In this document: positions 7,727 to 15,298 of the stretch, in pieces
Position numbering within the stretch: position 1 is the first letter of the stretch
How the letters are laid out: each line of letters opens with the position of its first letter
DNA from: Faecalibacterium gallinarum
GTDB taxonomy: Bacteria; Bacillota; Clostridia; Oscillospirales; Ruminococcaceae
Assembly (NCBI RefSeq): GCF_022180365.1
Contig: NZ_BQKV01000034.1
Span: 1 to 48,929, forward strand
Length of the DNA stretch: 48,929 nucleotides
Reading direction: 5' to 3'
The notes under the pieces: generated by a model
What the model was told of the DNA's origin: nothing
Seen by the model: the letters and a program-made list of their open reading frames with translations, nothing else
The model's database searches: none
Made by a program: the position numbers and the translations under genes

Positions 7727-8215
7727 ATGGAAATTGAACGCAAATGGATGGTGGCCGGCTGGCCGGAGGGCCTGCCTCTTGAGGAAGAATTTTTCATGCG
7801 GCAGGGGTATATCAGCGTGCGGCCCACCGTCCGCATCCGGGAGGAAGCCCTCACCGGCGGCAAGACCCAGTGGATTCTCTGTTTCAAATCCGGGGGCGGG
7901 CTGGCCCGGGAGGAGATCGAGCGGCCCATCGACCAGACCCTTTTCGAGGAGCTGGCAGCCAAGATCATTGGTAAACCCCTGATCCCGAAGCTCCGCCGCT
8001 CCTACCGGCTGGCGGATGGGTGCGTGCTGGAAGTGAACCATGTGGACGAGGGCCAGCCCGGGGAGTTCTGGTACGCCGAGATCGAATACCCCACCATTGC
8101 GGCGGCCGAGAATTGGGCCCCCGGGGCGCTGGGCCTCGGGGAATATCTCGCGGACGAGGTGACCGGCCAGCCCGGCCAGAGCATGGGCGAATATTGGGAG
8201 CGGACCCGGGGCTGA
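7727..8215 (+). CDS. CYTH-domain phosphatase (triphosphate-tunnel family)
   Basis: A 162-residue CYTH protein. The signature ExExK appears at the very N-terminus as MEIERKW, and basic and acidic residues alternate along the strands (RPTVRIREE, EIERPID, RRSYR, EVNHVDE, YAEIEYP), as expected of the tunnel that holds triphosphate and two metal ions. Family members hydrolyse inorganic triphosphate or thiamine triphosphate, or make cAMP; the substrate here is not determined. The ATG at 7727 is preferred because GGAGGAA is seven bases upstream and the motif is N-terminal. The rhomboid gene follows after 18 bp. Confidence 0.88.
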   Translation: MEIERKWMVAGWPEGLPLEEEFFMRQGYISVRPTVRIREEALTGGKTQWILCFKSGGGLAREEIERPIDQTLFEELAAKIIGKPLIPKLRRSYRLADGCVLEVNHVDEGQPGEFWYAEIEYPTIAAAENWAPGALGLGEYLADEVTGQPGQSMGEYWERTRG

Positions 8216-8233
8216 CCGGGCAGGGGAGGAAGT

Positions 8234-8821
8234 ATGAAACGGACGGTTTTTCAGCTCCGGCTGCAATACAATGCGCCGGTGATTTTGACCTTTTTTCTCC
8301 TGTCCCTGGGGGCGCTGCTGCTGGACGGGGCGACCGACGGCTGGACCACCACCCACCTGTTCTGCGTCTACCGGTCCTCCCTGCGGGACCCGCTGTTTTA
8401 TTTCCGGCTCTTTGGCCATGTATTGGGTCACGCGGATCTGGAACACTTTATGGGCAATATGCTCCTTTTTCTGGTGGTGGGCCCGCCCATGGAGGAAAAA
8501 TACGGCAGCATCCCCCTGCTGAAAGGAATCCTGCTGACGGCCTTTGTATCGGGGGTGCTCCAATGCCTTCTCTTCCCCCAGACAGCTCTGCTGGGGGCCT
8601 CGGGCATCGTCTTTATGCTCATCATGCTGGCCTCTCTGGCGGGCGGGACAGGGGGCATCCCTCTGACCATGCTGTTGGTGGCGGCCCTCTATCTGGGGGA
8701 TCAGATCTACGATGCCCTCTTTGTGCGGGATAATGTGGCCAACTTCATGCACCTTGTGGGCGGCGTCTGCGGCACCGTCTTCGGCTTTGCAGCGGGAGGC
8801 CGCCGCCGGGGCCGCCGGTAA
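8234..8821 (+). CDS. Rhomboid-family intramembrane serine protease
   Basis: A 195-residue integral membrane protein with about six transmembrane segments. The rhomboid signature is present: HFMGN (His71, Asn75), the catalytic Ser123 in GASG, and His173 in the last segment. The tail is basic (GRRRGRR), so the C-terminus probably stays in the cytoplasm. Rhomboids cleave single-pass membrane proteins within the bilayer; no substrate is suggested by the neighbours. GGGAGGAAG precedes the ATG. It is probably co-transcribed with the CYTH gene and the ZIP transporter. Confidence 0.9.
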   Translation: MKRTVFQLRLQYNAPVILTFFLLSLGALLLDGATDGWTTTHLFCVYRSSLRDPLFYFRLFGHVLGHADLEHFMGNMLLFLVVGPPMEEKYGSIPLLKGILLTAFVSGVLQCLLFPQTALLGASGIVFMLIMLASLAGGTGGIPLTMLLVAALYLGDQIYDALFVRDNVANFMHLVGGVCGTVFGFAAGGRRRGRR

Positions 8822-8881
8822 AGGTTTCCGGCACACCTTTCCCCCTCTTTGGCATACAAAGGGGGGGAGGAGGAATGCCAT

Positions 8882-9634
8882 TTGGAACAGATTCTTTTGA
8901 CCGCGGGCCTGATTTTGCTGCCCGCGGCCTGTACTTCTCTGGGGGCGGCGGGGGTGTTCCTGCTGCGCCGGCCCGCCGGGCTGCGGCTGGAGCGGACCCT
9001 CACCGGCTTTGCGGCGGGGATCATGCTGGCCGCCAGCGTCTTTAGTTTGCTGCTCCCGGCGGTGGAACGGGCCTCGGCCCAGGCCCTGCCCCCCTGGCTG
9101 CCGGCCTCGGCGGGGCTCTGCCTGGGGGCTTTGGGGCTGCTCTGGCTGGAAGAGGCCGCCGGGAACCTGCTGGCGTCGGGGCCGGGGCGGGGCGGCCGGA
9201 TGATTCTGGCCGTCACCCTTCACAACCTGCCCGAGGGGATGGTGACCGGCCTGGCGGCGGCCCTGGCCCTTTCCGGCACAGGGGATGCGGTGAGCGGGGC
9301 TCTGGCCCTGAGCCTCGGCATCGGGCTCCAAAACATCCCCGAGGGGGCGGCCATCAGCCTGCCCCTCCGCCAGCGGGGCCACAGCCGGTTGGGGGCTTTT
9401 GGGGTGGGGGTGGCCTCGGGCCTGGTGGAACCCCTGGGGGCCCTGGCTGCCCTGGCCCTGGCGGGCTGGGTCCAGGCCGCGCTGCCCTGGCTCATGAGTG
9501 CGGCGGCGGGCTGCATGGTCTGCGTCACCGCCCAGGAGATGATCCCCCAGGCGGTGGCCGAGGACGAACCCGCCGGGGTGGTGAGCATCGTTTTGGGCTT
9601 TGCCCTGATGATGGCCCTGGATCTGGCCCTCTAA
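8882..9634 (+). CDS. ZIP-family metal transporter
   Basis: A membrane protein of about 250 residues with eight predicted transmembrane segments. The metal-path motifs of the family are visible: HNLPEGMVTG in segment 4 and NIPEGAAISLPL in segment 5. ZIP proteins import Zn2+ or other divalent metals. There is no in-frame ATG near the start; the TTG at 8882 is chosen because GGGGGAGGAGG lies ten bases upstream. A TTG at 8849 is in frame but has no ribosome binding site. It is the last gene of the CYTH-rhomboid-ZIP group and is followed by a terminator shared with glyA. Confidence 0.88.
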   Translation: MEQILLTAGLILLPAACTSLGAAGVFLLRRPAGLRLERTLTGFAAGIMLAASVFSLLLPAVERASAQALPPWLPASAGLCLGALGLLWLEEAAGNLLASGPGRGGRMILAVTLHNLPEGMVTGLAAALALSGTGDAVSGALALSLGIGLQNIPEGAAISLPLRQRGHSRLGAFGVGVASGLVEPLGALAALALAGWVQAALPWLMSAAAGCMVCVTAQEMIPQAVAEDEPAGVVSIVLGFALMMALDLAL

Positions 9635-9655
9635 TTTAAAACGACGCGCAGAAAA

Positions 9656-9682
9656 GCGCCCGGAGCGTTCGGCTCCGGGCGC
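9656..9682. terminator. Bidirectional terminator between the ZIP gene and glyA
   Basis: GCGCCCGGAGC (9656-9666) and GCTCCGGGCGC (9672-9682) form a perfect 11-bp stem with a 5-base loop. T-rich sequence follows on the plus strand and TTTTC follows on the minus strand, so it can end both convergent transcripts. Confidence 0.85.
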
Positions 9683-9696
9683 TTGTGCTTTATGGC

Positions 9697-10950
9697 TTAT
9701 TCGTACAGGGGGAACTGCTGGGTCAGGGCCAGAACCCGGGCCGCGATCTCGTCCTTCTTTTCATCGAAGTGCCAGATGCAGTCGGCGATGCAGTCGGCGA
9801 TGATCTTCATCTCAGCGGGGCCCATGCCGCGGGTAGTGACCGCCGGGGTGCCCAGACGGACGCCCGAGGTGACAAAGGGGCTGCGGGTCTCGCCGGGGAC
9901 GGTGTTCTTGTTGGCGGTGATGTGGACGGCATCCAGCCGGGCTTCCAGCTCCTTGCCGGTGCACTCTTCTTCCCGCAGATCCACCAGCATCAGGTGGTTG
10001 TCGGTGCCGCCGGACACCAGCTTGACCCCGCGGGCCTGGAGGCCGGCGGCCAGGGCCTGGGCGTTCTCCACGATCTTGTGGGCATACTCTTTAAACTCGG
10101 GTTTCAGGGCCTCGCCGAAGCAGACGGCTTTGGCGGCGATGACGTGCTCCAGCGGGCCGCCCTGGGTGCCGGGGAAGACCGCCGAGTTGATCCGCTTGGC
10201 AAGAACGGCGTTGTTGGTCAGGATCAGGCCGCCCCGGGGGCCCCGGAGGGTCTTGTGGGTGGTGGTGGTCACCACGTCGGCGTAGAGCACCGGGTTCTGG
10301 TGGCAGCCGCCCGCCACCAGGCCCGCGATGTGGGCCATATCCACCATCAGGTAGGCGCCGTAGCCGTGGGCGATCTCGGCCAGCTTCTCGAAGTCGATGG
10401 CCCGGGGATAGGCCGAGGCCCCCGCCACCAGCATCTTGGGACGGACCTTCTTGACGGCCTTTTCCAGCTCCACATAGTCGATGACGCCGTTTTCGTTAAC
10501 GCCGTAGGAGGTGAAGTGGTAGTTTTTGCCCGACATATTCACGGGGGAACCGTGGGTCAGGTGGCCGCCCTGGGACAGATCCATCCCCATGACGGTGTCC
10601 CCCACATCCAGCAGGGCAAAGTAGACGGCCAGGTTGGCCTGGGCGCCCGAGTGGGGCTGCACGTTGGCGTACTTGGCGCCGAACAGGCGGCAGGCCCGCT
10701 CAATGGCGATGTTCTCCACCTGGTCCACATAGACGCAGCCGCCGTAGTACCGCTTGCCAGGCAGACCCTCGGCGTACTTGTTGGTCAGCACGCTGCCCAT
10801 GGCCGCCATGACGGCGGGGGAGACGATGTTCTCGCTGGCGATCAGCTCGATGTTCTGGCGCTGGCGGGTCAGCTCACGGCTCATGGCTGCGGCCACTTCC
10901 GGGTCGAACGCCTGGACCAGCCCGATGGAATCCTGCATTTCCTGATACAT
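9697..10950 (-). CDS. glyA: Serine hydroxymethyltransferase
   Basis: A 417-residue pyridoxal-phosphate enzyme that converts serine and tetrahydrofolate to glycine and 5,10-methylene-THF, the main entry of one-carbon units. The cofactor lysine is Lys233 in [21 protein letters not shown] (35-41) and [10 protein letters not shown] are conserved cofactor and dimer segments. Full family length. It diverges from the cyclo-ligase/fchA/folD genes, which process the product of this reaction. It has its own promoter and a hairpin at the predicted 5' end of the mRNA. Confidence 0.97.
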   Translation of the reverse strand: MYQEMQDSIGLVQAFDPEVAAAMSRELTRQRQNIELIASENIVSPAVMAAMGSVLTNKYAEGLPGKRYYGGCVYVDQVENIAIERACRLFGAKYANVQPHSGAQANLAVYFALLDVGDTVMGMDLSQGGHLTHGSPVNMSGKNYHFTSYGVNENGVIDYVELEKAVKKVRPKMLVAGASAYPRAIDFEKLAEIAHGYGAYLMVDMAHIAGLVAGGCHQNPVLYADVVTTTTHKTLRGPRGGLILTNNAVLAKRINSAVFPGTQGGPLEHVIAAKAVCFGEALKPEFKEYAHKIVENAQALAAGLQARGVKLVSGGTDNHLMLVDLREEECTGKELEARLDAVHITANKNTVPGETRSPFVTSGVRLGTPAVTTRGMGPAEMKIIADCIADCIWHFDEKKDEIAARVLALTQQFPLYE

Positions 10951-10975
10951 ATACGAAACCCCTCTCTTTTTAAAC

Positions 10976-10997
10976 TAGAGCGGCATATTCCGCTCTA
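10976..10997 (-). promoter_or_regulatory. Perfect hairpin at the 5' end of the glyA mRNA
   Basis: TAGAGCGG and CCGCTCTA form an 8-bp stem with a six-base loop. It begins within a base or two of the predicted transcription start, so it may protect the 5' end from decay, or serve as a DNA operator. No ligand domain is recognisable. Confidence 0.5.
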
Positions 10998-11004
10998 TTG
11001 CTTT

Positions 11005-11033
11005 ATCATAGCAAAAAACCGCCGCCCCCACAA
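11005..11033 (-). promoter_or_regulatory. Promoter of glyA
   Basis: On the minus strand TTGTGG (11033-11028), 17 bases, TATGAT (11010-11005) with an extended TGC. It lies back to back with the cyclo-ligase promoter. Confidence 0.7.
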
Positions 11034-11045
11034 GGCCCCGGCGTA

Positions 11046-11074
11046 TTGCAATTTGGCCGCGTTCCGTTTAGAAT
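11046..11074 (+). promoter_or_regulatory. Promoter of the cyclo-ligase/fchA/folD operon
   Basis: TTGCAA (11046-11051), a 17-base spacer and TAGAAT (11069-11074). The predicted start is near 11080, so an in-frame ATG at 11077 cannot be the translation start. Confidence 0.75.
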
Positions 11075-11106
11075 AGATGAATCAAATGCAAGCAAGGAGG
11101 GATTCT

Positions 11107-11685
11107 GTGACCCTGGAAGAGGAAAAACAGGCCCAGCGCCGCCAGGGGATCGCCGCCCGCCGGGCTCTGACGGACGCCGAGCGGGCCGCCGCCAATGGGG
11201 CCCTTTGCGCCGCGCTGGAAGCTCTGCCGGTCTGGCAAAAAGCGAAAACCATCCTCGCCTATGCGGCCTGTGGGGGCGAGGCGGATCTCTCGGCCCTGCT
11301 GGAAGCTGCTGCCCGGGCGGGCAAGGCCATCGCCTACCCCCTCTGCGGGGCGGGATACACCATGGAGGCAGCCCAGCCCCTCGGCCCCGAGGGCTGGGAG
11401 GTGGGGATGTATGGCATCCGCACCCCCATCCCGGAGAAATCCCGTTTCCTGCCCCCGGAACAGCTGGACCTGATTCTGGTGCCCTGCACCGCCTTCGACG
11501 AAACTTGCCGCCGGGTGGGGATGGGCAAAGGCTACTACGACCGCTACCTGCCCCGCTGCCCCCGGGCGTTCAAGCTGGGGATCGCTTTTGAAGTACAAAA
11601 AACCGCCCGGGCCGCCGTGGAGCCCCATGACCAGCGGCTGGATGGTTTCCTGACCGAAAGGAGTTTTTATCCATGGAAAAAATGA
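11107..11685 (+). CDS. 5-formyltetrahydrofolate cyclo-ligase
   Basis: A 192-residue protein of the MTHFS family, which uses ATP to convert 5-formyl-THF into 5,10-methenyl-THF. 5-formyl-THF is a by-product of serine hydroxymethyltransferase, encoded next door. Visible motifs are the N-terminal basic helix RRQGIAARRAL, DLILVPCTAFD and the nucleotide/folate loop RVGMGKGYYDRYL near residues 137-150. The GTG at 11107 is chosen because AAGGAGGG is six bases upstream; the ATG at 11077 lies at the promoter. The stop codon overlaps the start of fchA by 13 bases, so translation is probably coupled. Confidence 0.92.
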   Translation: MTLEEEKQAQRRQGIAARRALTDAERAAANGALCAALEALPVWQKAKTILAYAACGGEADLSALLEAAARAGKAIAYPLCGAGYTMEAAQPLGPEGWEVGMYGIRTPIPEKSRFLPPEQLDLILVPCTAFDETCRRVGMGKGYYDRYLPRCPRAFKLGIAFEVQKTARAAVEPHDQRLDGFLTERSFYPWKK

Positions 11686-12299
11686 TGGAAAAGCCCTGCA
11701 CTGAATTTCTGTCTGTCCTGGCCTCCAAAGCCGCCGTCCCCGGCGGCGGGGGCGCCGCGGCCCTGGTGGGGGCGGCGGGGGTGGCCCTGGGGAATATGGT
11801 GGGCTGCCTCACCGAGGGGAAGAAGAAATACGCCGCCGTGGAGGCGGACATCCAGCGGCTGAACGCCCGGGCCGGGGAACTGCGCCGGGAGCTGGAGGGA
11901 TTAGTGGAAGCGGACGCCGAGGCCTTCGCCCCCCTGGCCAAGGCCTATTCCATCCCTAAAGACGACCCCGCCCGGGCTGAGATCATGGAAAAAGCGCTGG
12001 ACGCCGCCTGCGCGGTGCCCCTGGAAATTTTGGAAAAATGCGCCGAGGGGGTAGCCCTGGCGGAGGAATACGCGGCCAAAGGCAGCGTGCTGGCGGTCTC
12101 GGACGCAGGCTGTGCGGCCCTCTTCTGCAAAGCGGCCATGCAGGCCGCCGGGCTGAATGTGGCCATCAACACCCGTCTGATGGCCGACCGGGAGAAGGCC
12201 GCCGCCCTGGACAAAAAGGCCGGGGCCCTGCTGGCGGAATATAGCCCCCGCGCCGATGCGGTCTACACCCAAGTGAACGGACAGCTGAAAGGAGAATAA
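11673..12299 (+). CDS. fchA: Cyclodeaminase/methenyl-THF cyclohydrolase family protein
   Basis: A 208-residue, largely helical protein of the FTCD-C/FchA family. Family members hydrolyse 5,10-methenyl-THF to 10-formyl-THF or deaminate formimino-THF. The characteristic glycine-rich N-terminal stretch VPGGGGAAALVGAAGVALGN (about 22-41) and the segment KGSVLAVSDAGCAALF are present. It lies between the cyclo-ligase (13-base overlap) and folD (4-base gap). Because the FolD next to it lacks the usual cyclohydrolase residues, this protein is the likely cyclohydrolase of the pathway. No histidine-degradation genes are nearby, which favours the cyclohydrolase role. Confidence 0.85.
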   Translation: MEKMMEKPCTEFLSVLASKAAVPGGGGAAALVGAAGVALGNMVGCLTEGKKKYAAVEADIQRLNARAGELRRELEGLVEADAEAFAPLAKAYSIPKDDPARAEIMEKALDAACAVPLEILEKCAEGVALAEEYAAKGSVLAVSDAGCAALFCKAAMQAAGLNVAINTRLMADREKAAALDKKAGALLAEYSPRADAVYTQVNGQLKGE

Positions 12300-12303
12300 A
12301 CCC

Positions 12304-13161
12304 ATGGCACAGCTTTTGAAAGGTGCGCCCGTCGTGGCCGCCATGAACGAGAAAAATGCCGCCCGCTGTGCGGCCCTGGCCGCCCGGGGGATCACCCCTA
12401 CCCTGGCGGTGGTCCGGGTGGGCCAGCGGGAGGACGACTTGGCCTATGAGAAGGGGGTTCTGGCCCGCTGCGGGAAAGTCGGGGTGGCGGTGCGGCCCTT
12501 CGTTCTGCCCGCCGAGGCCACCCAGGCCCAGCTGCTGGAAGCGCTGGCCGGGGTGAACGCCGACCGGACCATCCACGGCTGCCTGCTCTTCCGGCCCCTG
12601 CCCGCCGGGATGGACGACCGCACCATTCGGGCAGCTCTCGCCCCCGAAAAGGATGTGGACGGCATCACCGACGGTTCCCTGGCCGGGGTGTTCACCGGGA
12701 CGGGGGAGGGTTTTGCCCCCTGCACGGCCCAGGCCTGCATGGAAATTCTGGATTACTACGGCATCCCCCTGGAAGGCAAACGGGTGGTGGTGGTAGGCCG
12801 GAGCCTGGTGGTGGGCAAACCCGCCGCCATGCTGCTGGACCGGAAAAACGCCACCGTCACCCTCTGCAATTCCCGTACCCAGAACCTGCCCGCCCTCTGC
12901 CGGGAGGCGGATGTTCTGGTGGTTGCTATGGGCAAACGGGGCTTCATCGGGGCAGACTGCATCCGCCCGGGCCAGGTGGTGGTGGATGTGGGCATCCACG
13001 TGAACGAGGAGGGCAAGCTCTGCGGCGATGTCCGCTTTGCCGAGGCGGAGCCTTTGGCCGGGGCCATCACCCCGGTGCCCGGCGGGGTGGGCACCGTGAC
13101 CACCTCGGTGCTGGTAGAGCATGTGGTTGACGCCGCCCAGCGGGCCAGCGAAAAAGAATAA
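12304..13161 (+). CDS. folD: FolD-family methylene-THF dehydrogenase
   Basis: A 285-residue protein with the FolD two-domain fold. The NADP-binding segment VVVVGRSLVVGKPAAMLL (about 163-180), DVDGITDGS near 117-125 and the C-terminal PVPGGVGTVTTSVL are clear. The usual YxxxK cyclohydrolase motif reads Tyr48-Glu-Lys-Gly-Val52, so the catalytic Lys at +4 is Val, and the usual Gln of QLPLP is Phe96 (LFRPLP). The dehydrogenase function is likely retained, while cyclohydrolase activity is doubtful and may be supplied by FchA. It is the last gene of the operon. Confidence 0.93.
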   Translation: MAQLLKGAPVVAAMNEKNAARCAALAARGITPTLAVVRVGQREDDLAYEKGVLARCGKVGVAVRPFVLPAEATQAQLLEALAGVNADRTIHGCLLFRPLPAGMDDRTIRAALAPEKDVDGITDGSLAGVFTGTGEGFAPCTAQACMEILDYYGIPLEGKRVVVVGRSLVVGKPAAMLLDRKNATVTLCNSRTQNLPALCREADVLVVAMGKRGFIGADCIRPGQVVVDVGIHVNEEGKLCGDVRFAEAEPLAGAITPVPGGVGTVTTSVLVEHVVDAAQRASEKE

Positions 13162-13175
13162 AACCAAAACAAACA

Positions 13176-13208
13176 GCGGCTCCCGCTCCAGATCGGAGCA
13201 GGGGCCGC
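13176..13208. terminator. Bidirectional terminator between folD and the mraY-like gene
   Basis: GCGGC(13176) to GCCGC(13208) forms a long stem with two mismatches around GCTCC/GGAGC. The minus-strand side runs into T-rich sequence (TGTTTGTTTTGG), so it ends the mraY-like transcript best; the plus-strand side has a weaker T-run. Confidence 0.7.
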
Positions 13209-13225
13209 CTTATCGTTTATTCGAG

Positions 13226-14182
13226 TTACAGTTTGCCGATCAGCACCAGAAGCACCGCCGAGGCCATACACTGGAGGATGACCCACCGCATAACCACCTG
13301 CTCATCGCTCCAGCCCAGATTTTTCCGGACGTGGTCGTGGAGCGGGGTGCGGGTGTTCTTCAGGATGGAGATGTGCAAAAAGCGCTTGAGGCTGATTTTC
13401 AAAATACCCAGGCTGCCGTCTACAATGAACACCAAAGCTGCCAGCAGGAAAGCAAAGGGGTGGCCGCACTTGAGGGCCAGCAAAGCCAGGAAGAAGCCCA
13501 TAGCCCGGCTGCCTGCGTCTCCCATCAGGATACTGGAGGGCTTGGCGTTGGACCACAGATAGGCCAGCAGCGAACCCGCAAAGACCGCCGCCGCCGTGAC
13601 ATAGTCCCCCAGCTCGTCCGAGTAGGCCAGAGCAAAGGTGCCGATGCTCACCACCGCCAGGCTGGCCGAAAGGCCGTCCACGCCGTCGGTGCAGTTGACC
13701 ACGTTGATGCTGGCCCAGAACAGGATGACAATCAGCAGCAGATAGATGGGATAGGGGATCTCAAAGCTCCATTCCAGGAAAGATACCCCGCAGCCGTTGA
13801 AATTGAGGTATGTAATGCCCGCCAGCGCCGCAATGGCGAAGTCGATCAGGCCTTTTTTGTATTCGTTCCAGGCCTGTTCGGCGGCGTCGTCCAGGTAGCC
13901 CGAGAGCATCGAGGCGATGAGCAGGGCCGTGTAGATGACGAATTCGGGCTGGAAGGGCAGGAACGCCAGAGACACCAAAGCGATGCAGAGCACGAAGATC
14001 AGCCCCGCGCCCCGGGCTTTGCCCCGGGACTGTTCGCCGTTGACGGCGTAGGCCCGGCCGTGGTCCTGGGGCAGCCGGTCCCGGAACAGGGCGGTCATCA
14101 GGGCCGTGAGCACAAAGGCTAAAACAAACGCCAGAGCCTCGACGCCCCGGGGCCCGACGAGGGAGAGCAGCAATGTAACCAT
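13226..14182 (-). CDS. mraY: MraY-like phospho-N-acetylmuramoyl-pentapeptide transferase
   Basis: A 318-residue polytopic membrane protein with about ten transmembrane segments, of the MraY/WecA family that transfers a phospho-sugar to undecaprenyl phosphate at the inner face of the membrane. Catalytic signatures are present: Asp98-Asp99 in GYLDDA, NVVNCTDGVDG (160-170), MGDAGS with Asp222, and a MraY-like histidine motif PLHDHVRKNLGWSDEQVV, where MraY usually has three His. That motif supports MraY over WecA/TagO. The gene is isolated from any mur/fts cluster. It has its own promoter. Confidence 0.8.
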   Translation of the reverse strand: MVTLLLSLVGPRGVEALAFVLAFVLTALMTALFRDRLPQDHGRAYAVNGEQSRGKARGAGLIFVLCIALVSLAFLPFQPEFVIYTALLIASMLSGYLDDAAEQAWNEYKKGLIDFAIAALAGITYLNFNGCGVSFLEWSFEIPYPIYLLLIVILFWASINVVNCTDGVDGLSASLAVVSIGTFALAYSDELGDYVTAAAVFAGSLLAYLWSNAKPSSILMGDAGSRAMGFFLALLALKCGHPFAFLLAALVFIVDGSLGILKISLKRFLHISILKNTRTPLHDHVRKNLGWSDEQVVMRWVILQCMASAVLLVLIGKL

Positions 14183-14234
14183 CTTCTAAATTCCTCTTTC
14201 TGATTGCAGTCTTTCAGGTCTTTACACTGGGCAA

Positions 14235-14263
14235 AGTGTATCACGCCGCCCCGAAAAAATCAA
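14235..14263 (-). promoter_or_regulatory. Promoter of the mraY-like gene
   Basis: On the minus strand TTGATT (14263-14258), 17 bases, TACACT (14240-14235) with an extended TGA. Confidence 0.6.
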
Positions 14264-14320
14264 TCCAATCCGCCCGAAAGACCGCTGCTTCCCCCTCATC
14301 TGCCCAAAAGCGGCAGAAAT

Positions 14321-14923
14321 TTACCGCCGGCCGTGGAGAATGGGGGAGAGGGATTTATAGATCAGCATGCAGAGCACGGCGTCCAGCAGACCTTTCACCA
14401 GGGTGAAGGGCATGTTGAAGATGATCAGGCACTTGATCAGGCTGTCCGCTGCGGGCAGCAGAGCCTGGTACATCCCCAGAATGGCCTCCAGGGGCAGGTT
14501 ATAGAACTTGACGTAGGCGGGGTAGGTGATAAAGTAGTTCACCGGCACGCTGAGGATGGCCATGGCCACGGCGCCCGCCACCGCGCCCAGGATGGCGGTC
14601 TTGCGGGTCTTGTTCCGCTGGTAGATAAAGCCCGCTACATAGGCGAAGATGGCCCCCAGCAGGAAGTTGCACACCTCGCCCACCCCGGCGGTGGAGGTGC
14701 CGGGGATGATCAGGTGGAGCAGGTTTTTCACCAGGCTGATGACAATGCCGTACACCGGCCCCAGGGCGAAAGAGCCCAGCAGGGCGGGCAGATCGGAGAA
14801 GTCCATCTTGACGAAGGACGGGATGAACATGGGCAGGGAAAAGTCCAGGAACATCAGCACGAAGGCCACGGCCGACAGCATGGCCGCCACAGTGAGATTG
14901 CGGATCTGGTTTCTTTGATTCAT
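14321..14923 (-). CDS. ribU: ECF transporter S component, riboflavin-specific (RibU)
   Basis: A 200-residue membrane protein with about six transmembrane segments, the substrate-binding subunit of an energy-coupling factor importer. The start MNQRNQIRNLTVAAMLSAVAF contains the AxxxA-type helix 1 that contacts the ECF T subunit, and FPxF-like and GPVYGIVISLVKNLLHL segments are typical of RibU. The riboflavin assignment is strongly supported by the FMN riboswitch just upstream. The EcfA/A'/T energising subunits are not in the window. The start at 14923 follows GGGAGG; longer frames would run through the riboswitch. Confidence 0.93.
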   Translation of the reverse strand: MNQRNQIRNLTVAAMLSAVAFVLMFLDFSLPMFIPSFVKMDFSDLPALLGSFALGPVYGIVISLVKNLLHLIIPGTSTAGVGEVCNFLLGAIFAYVAGFIYQRNKTRKTAILGAVAGAVAMAILSVPVNYFITYPAYVKFYNLPLEAILGMYQALLPAADSLIKCLIIFNMPFTLVKGLLDAVLCMLIYKSLSPILHGRR

Positions 14924-15012
14924 AAAAAATACCTCCCGGGGCGCTGGGGGCCCCTGATAAAATAATCTGGAAAGCCCTTTTCGTGCGCGATGGAAGGAGG
15001 ACAAATGATAAA

Positions 15013-15040
15013 GCGCCCTGCTGCAAAAGCAACAGGGCGC
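15013..15040 (-). terminator. Intrinsic terminator of the FMN riboswitch
   Basis: On the minus strand GCGCCCTG (15040-15033) and CAGGGCGC (15020-15013) pair perfectly, with further pairing toward the loop, followed by a U-rich stretch. It lies about 20 nt after the aptamer and 90 nt before ribU, as expected of an expression platform that stops transcription when FMN is bound. Confidence 0.85.
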
Positions 15041-15060
15041 ATTGGGACAAACTTGTCTCT

Positions 15061-15178
15061 CGTCTCTTTCATCCGGACTATACCGTCGGCCCCGGAATCT
15101 CACCGGGTCAGCGCCTGCCCTGGGGCAGACGGTCGCGGGCTGTACCGCCGGTGGGGAGTTGCACCCCGCCCTGAAACG
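15061..15178 (-). promoter_or_regulatory. FMN riboswitch (RFN element)
   Basis: Read on the minus strand, the RFN consensus blocks occur in order: AGGGCGGGGTGCAACTCC, CACCGGCGGTA, AGCCCGCGA, CGGTGAGATTCCGGGGCC, GACGGTATAGTCCGGATG and a closing GAAAGAGACG. The outer P1 helix pairs CGTTTC (15178-15173) with GAGACG (15066-15061). FMN binding should favour the downstream terminator and lower RibU synthesis. Confidence 0.97.
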
Positions 15179-15193
15179 AACTTTCTGGCTAAC

Positions 15194-15221
15194 AGGATAG
15201 CACATTTTTTCAAAAAATCAA
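15194..15221 (-). promoter_or_regulatory. Promoter of the riboswitch-ribU transcript
   Basis: On the minus strand TTGATT (15221-15216), 16 bases, TATCCT (15199-15194) with an extended TGC. It lies just upstream of the aptamer. Confidence 0.55.
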
Positions 15222-15240
15222 GCCCCCGCCCGGGGCTGAT

Positions 15241-15269
15241 TTGCCCCGGTGTCGAAACTGTGGTACAAT
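15241..15269 (+). promoter_or_regulatory. Promoter of the MscS-type channel gene
   Basis: TTGCCC (15241-15246), a 17-base spacer and TACAAT (15264-15269) with an extended TGG. Confidence 0.65.
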
Positions 15270-15298
15270 GGTCACAGATTGTCGCAGGAGGTAGACCT

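Noticed and set aside
11077-11106. ATG at 11077 as the start of the cyclo-ligase
   Set aside because: It lies at or before the predicted transcription start and has no ribosome binding site; the GTG at 11107 follows AAGGAGGG.
14990-15298. An N-terminal extension of the MscS-type channel in frame with it
   Set aside because: It runs through the FMN riboswitch and both promoters on the opposite strand; a good ribosome binding site and the family start are at 15299.
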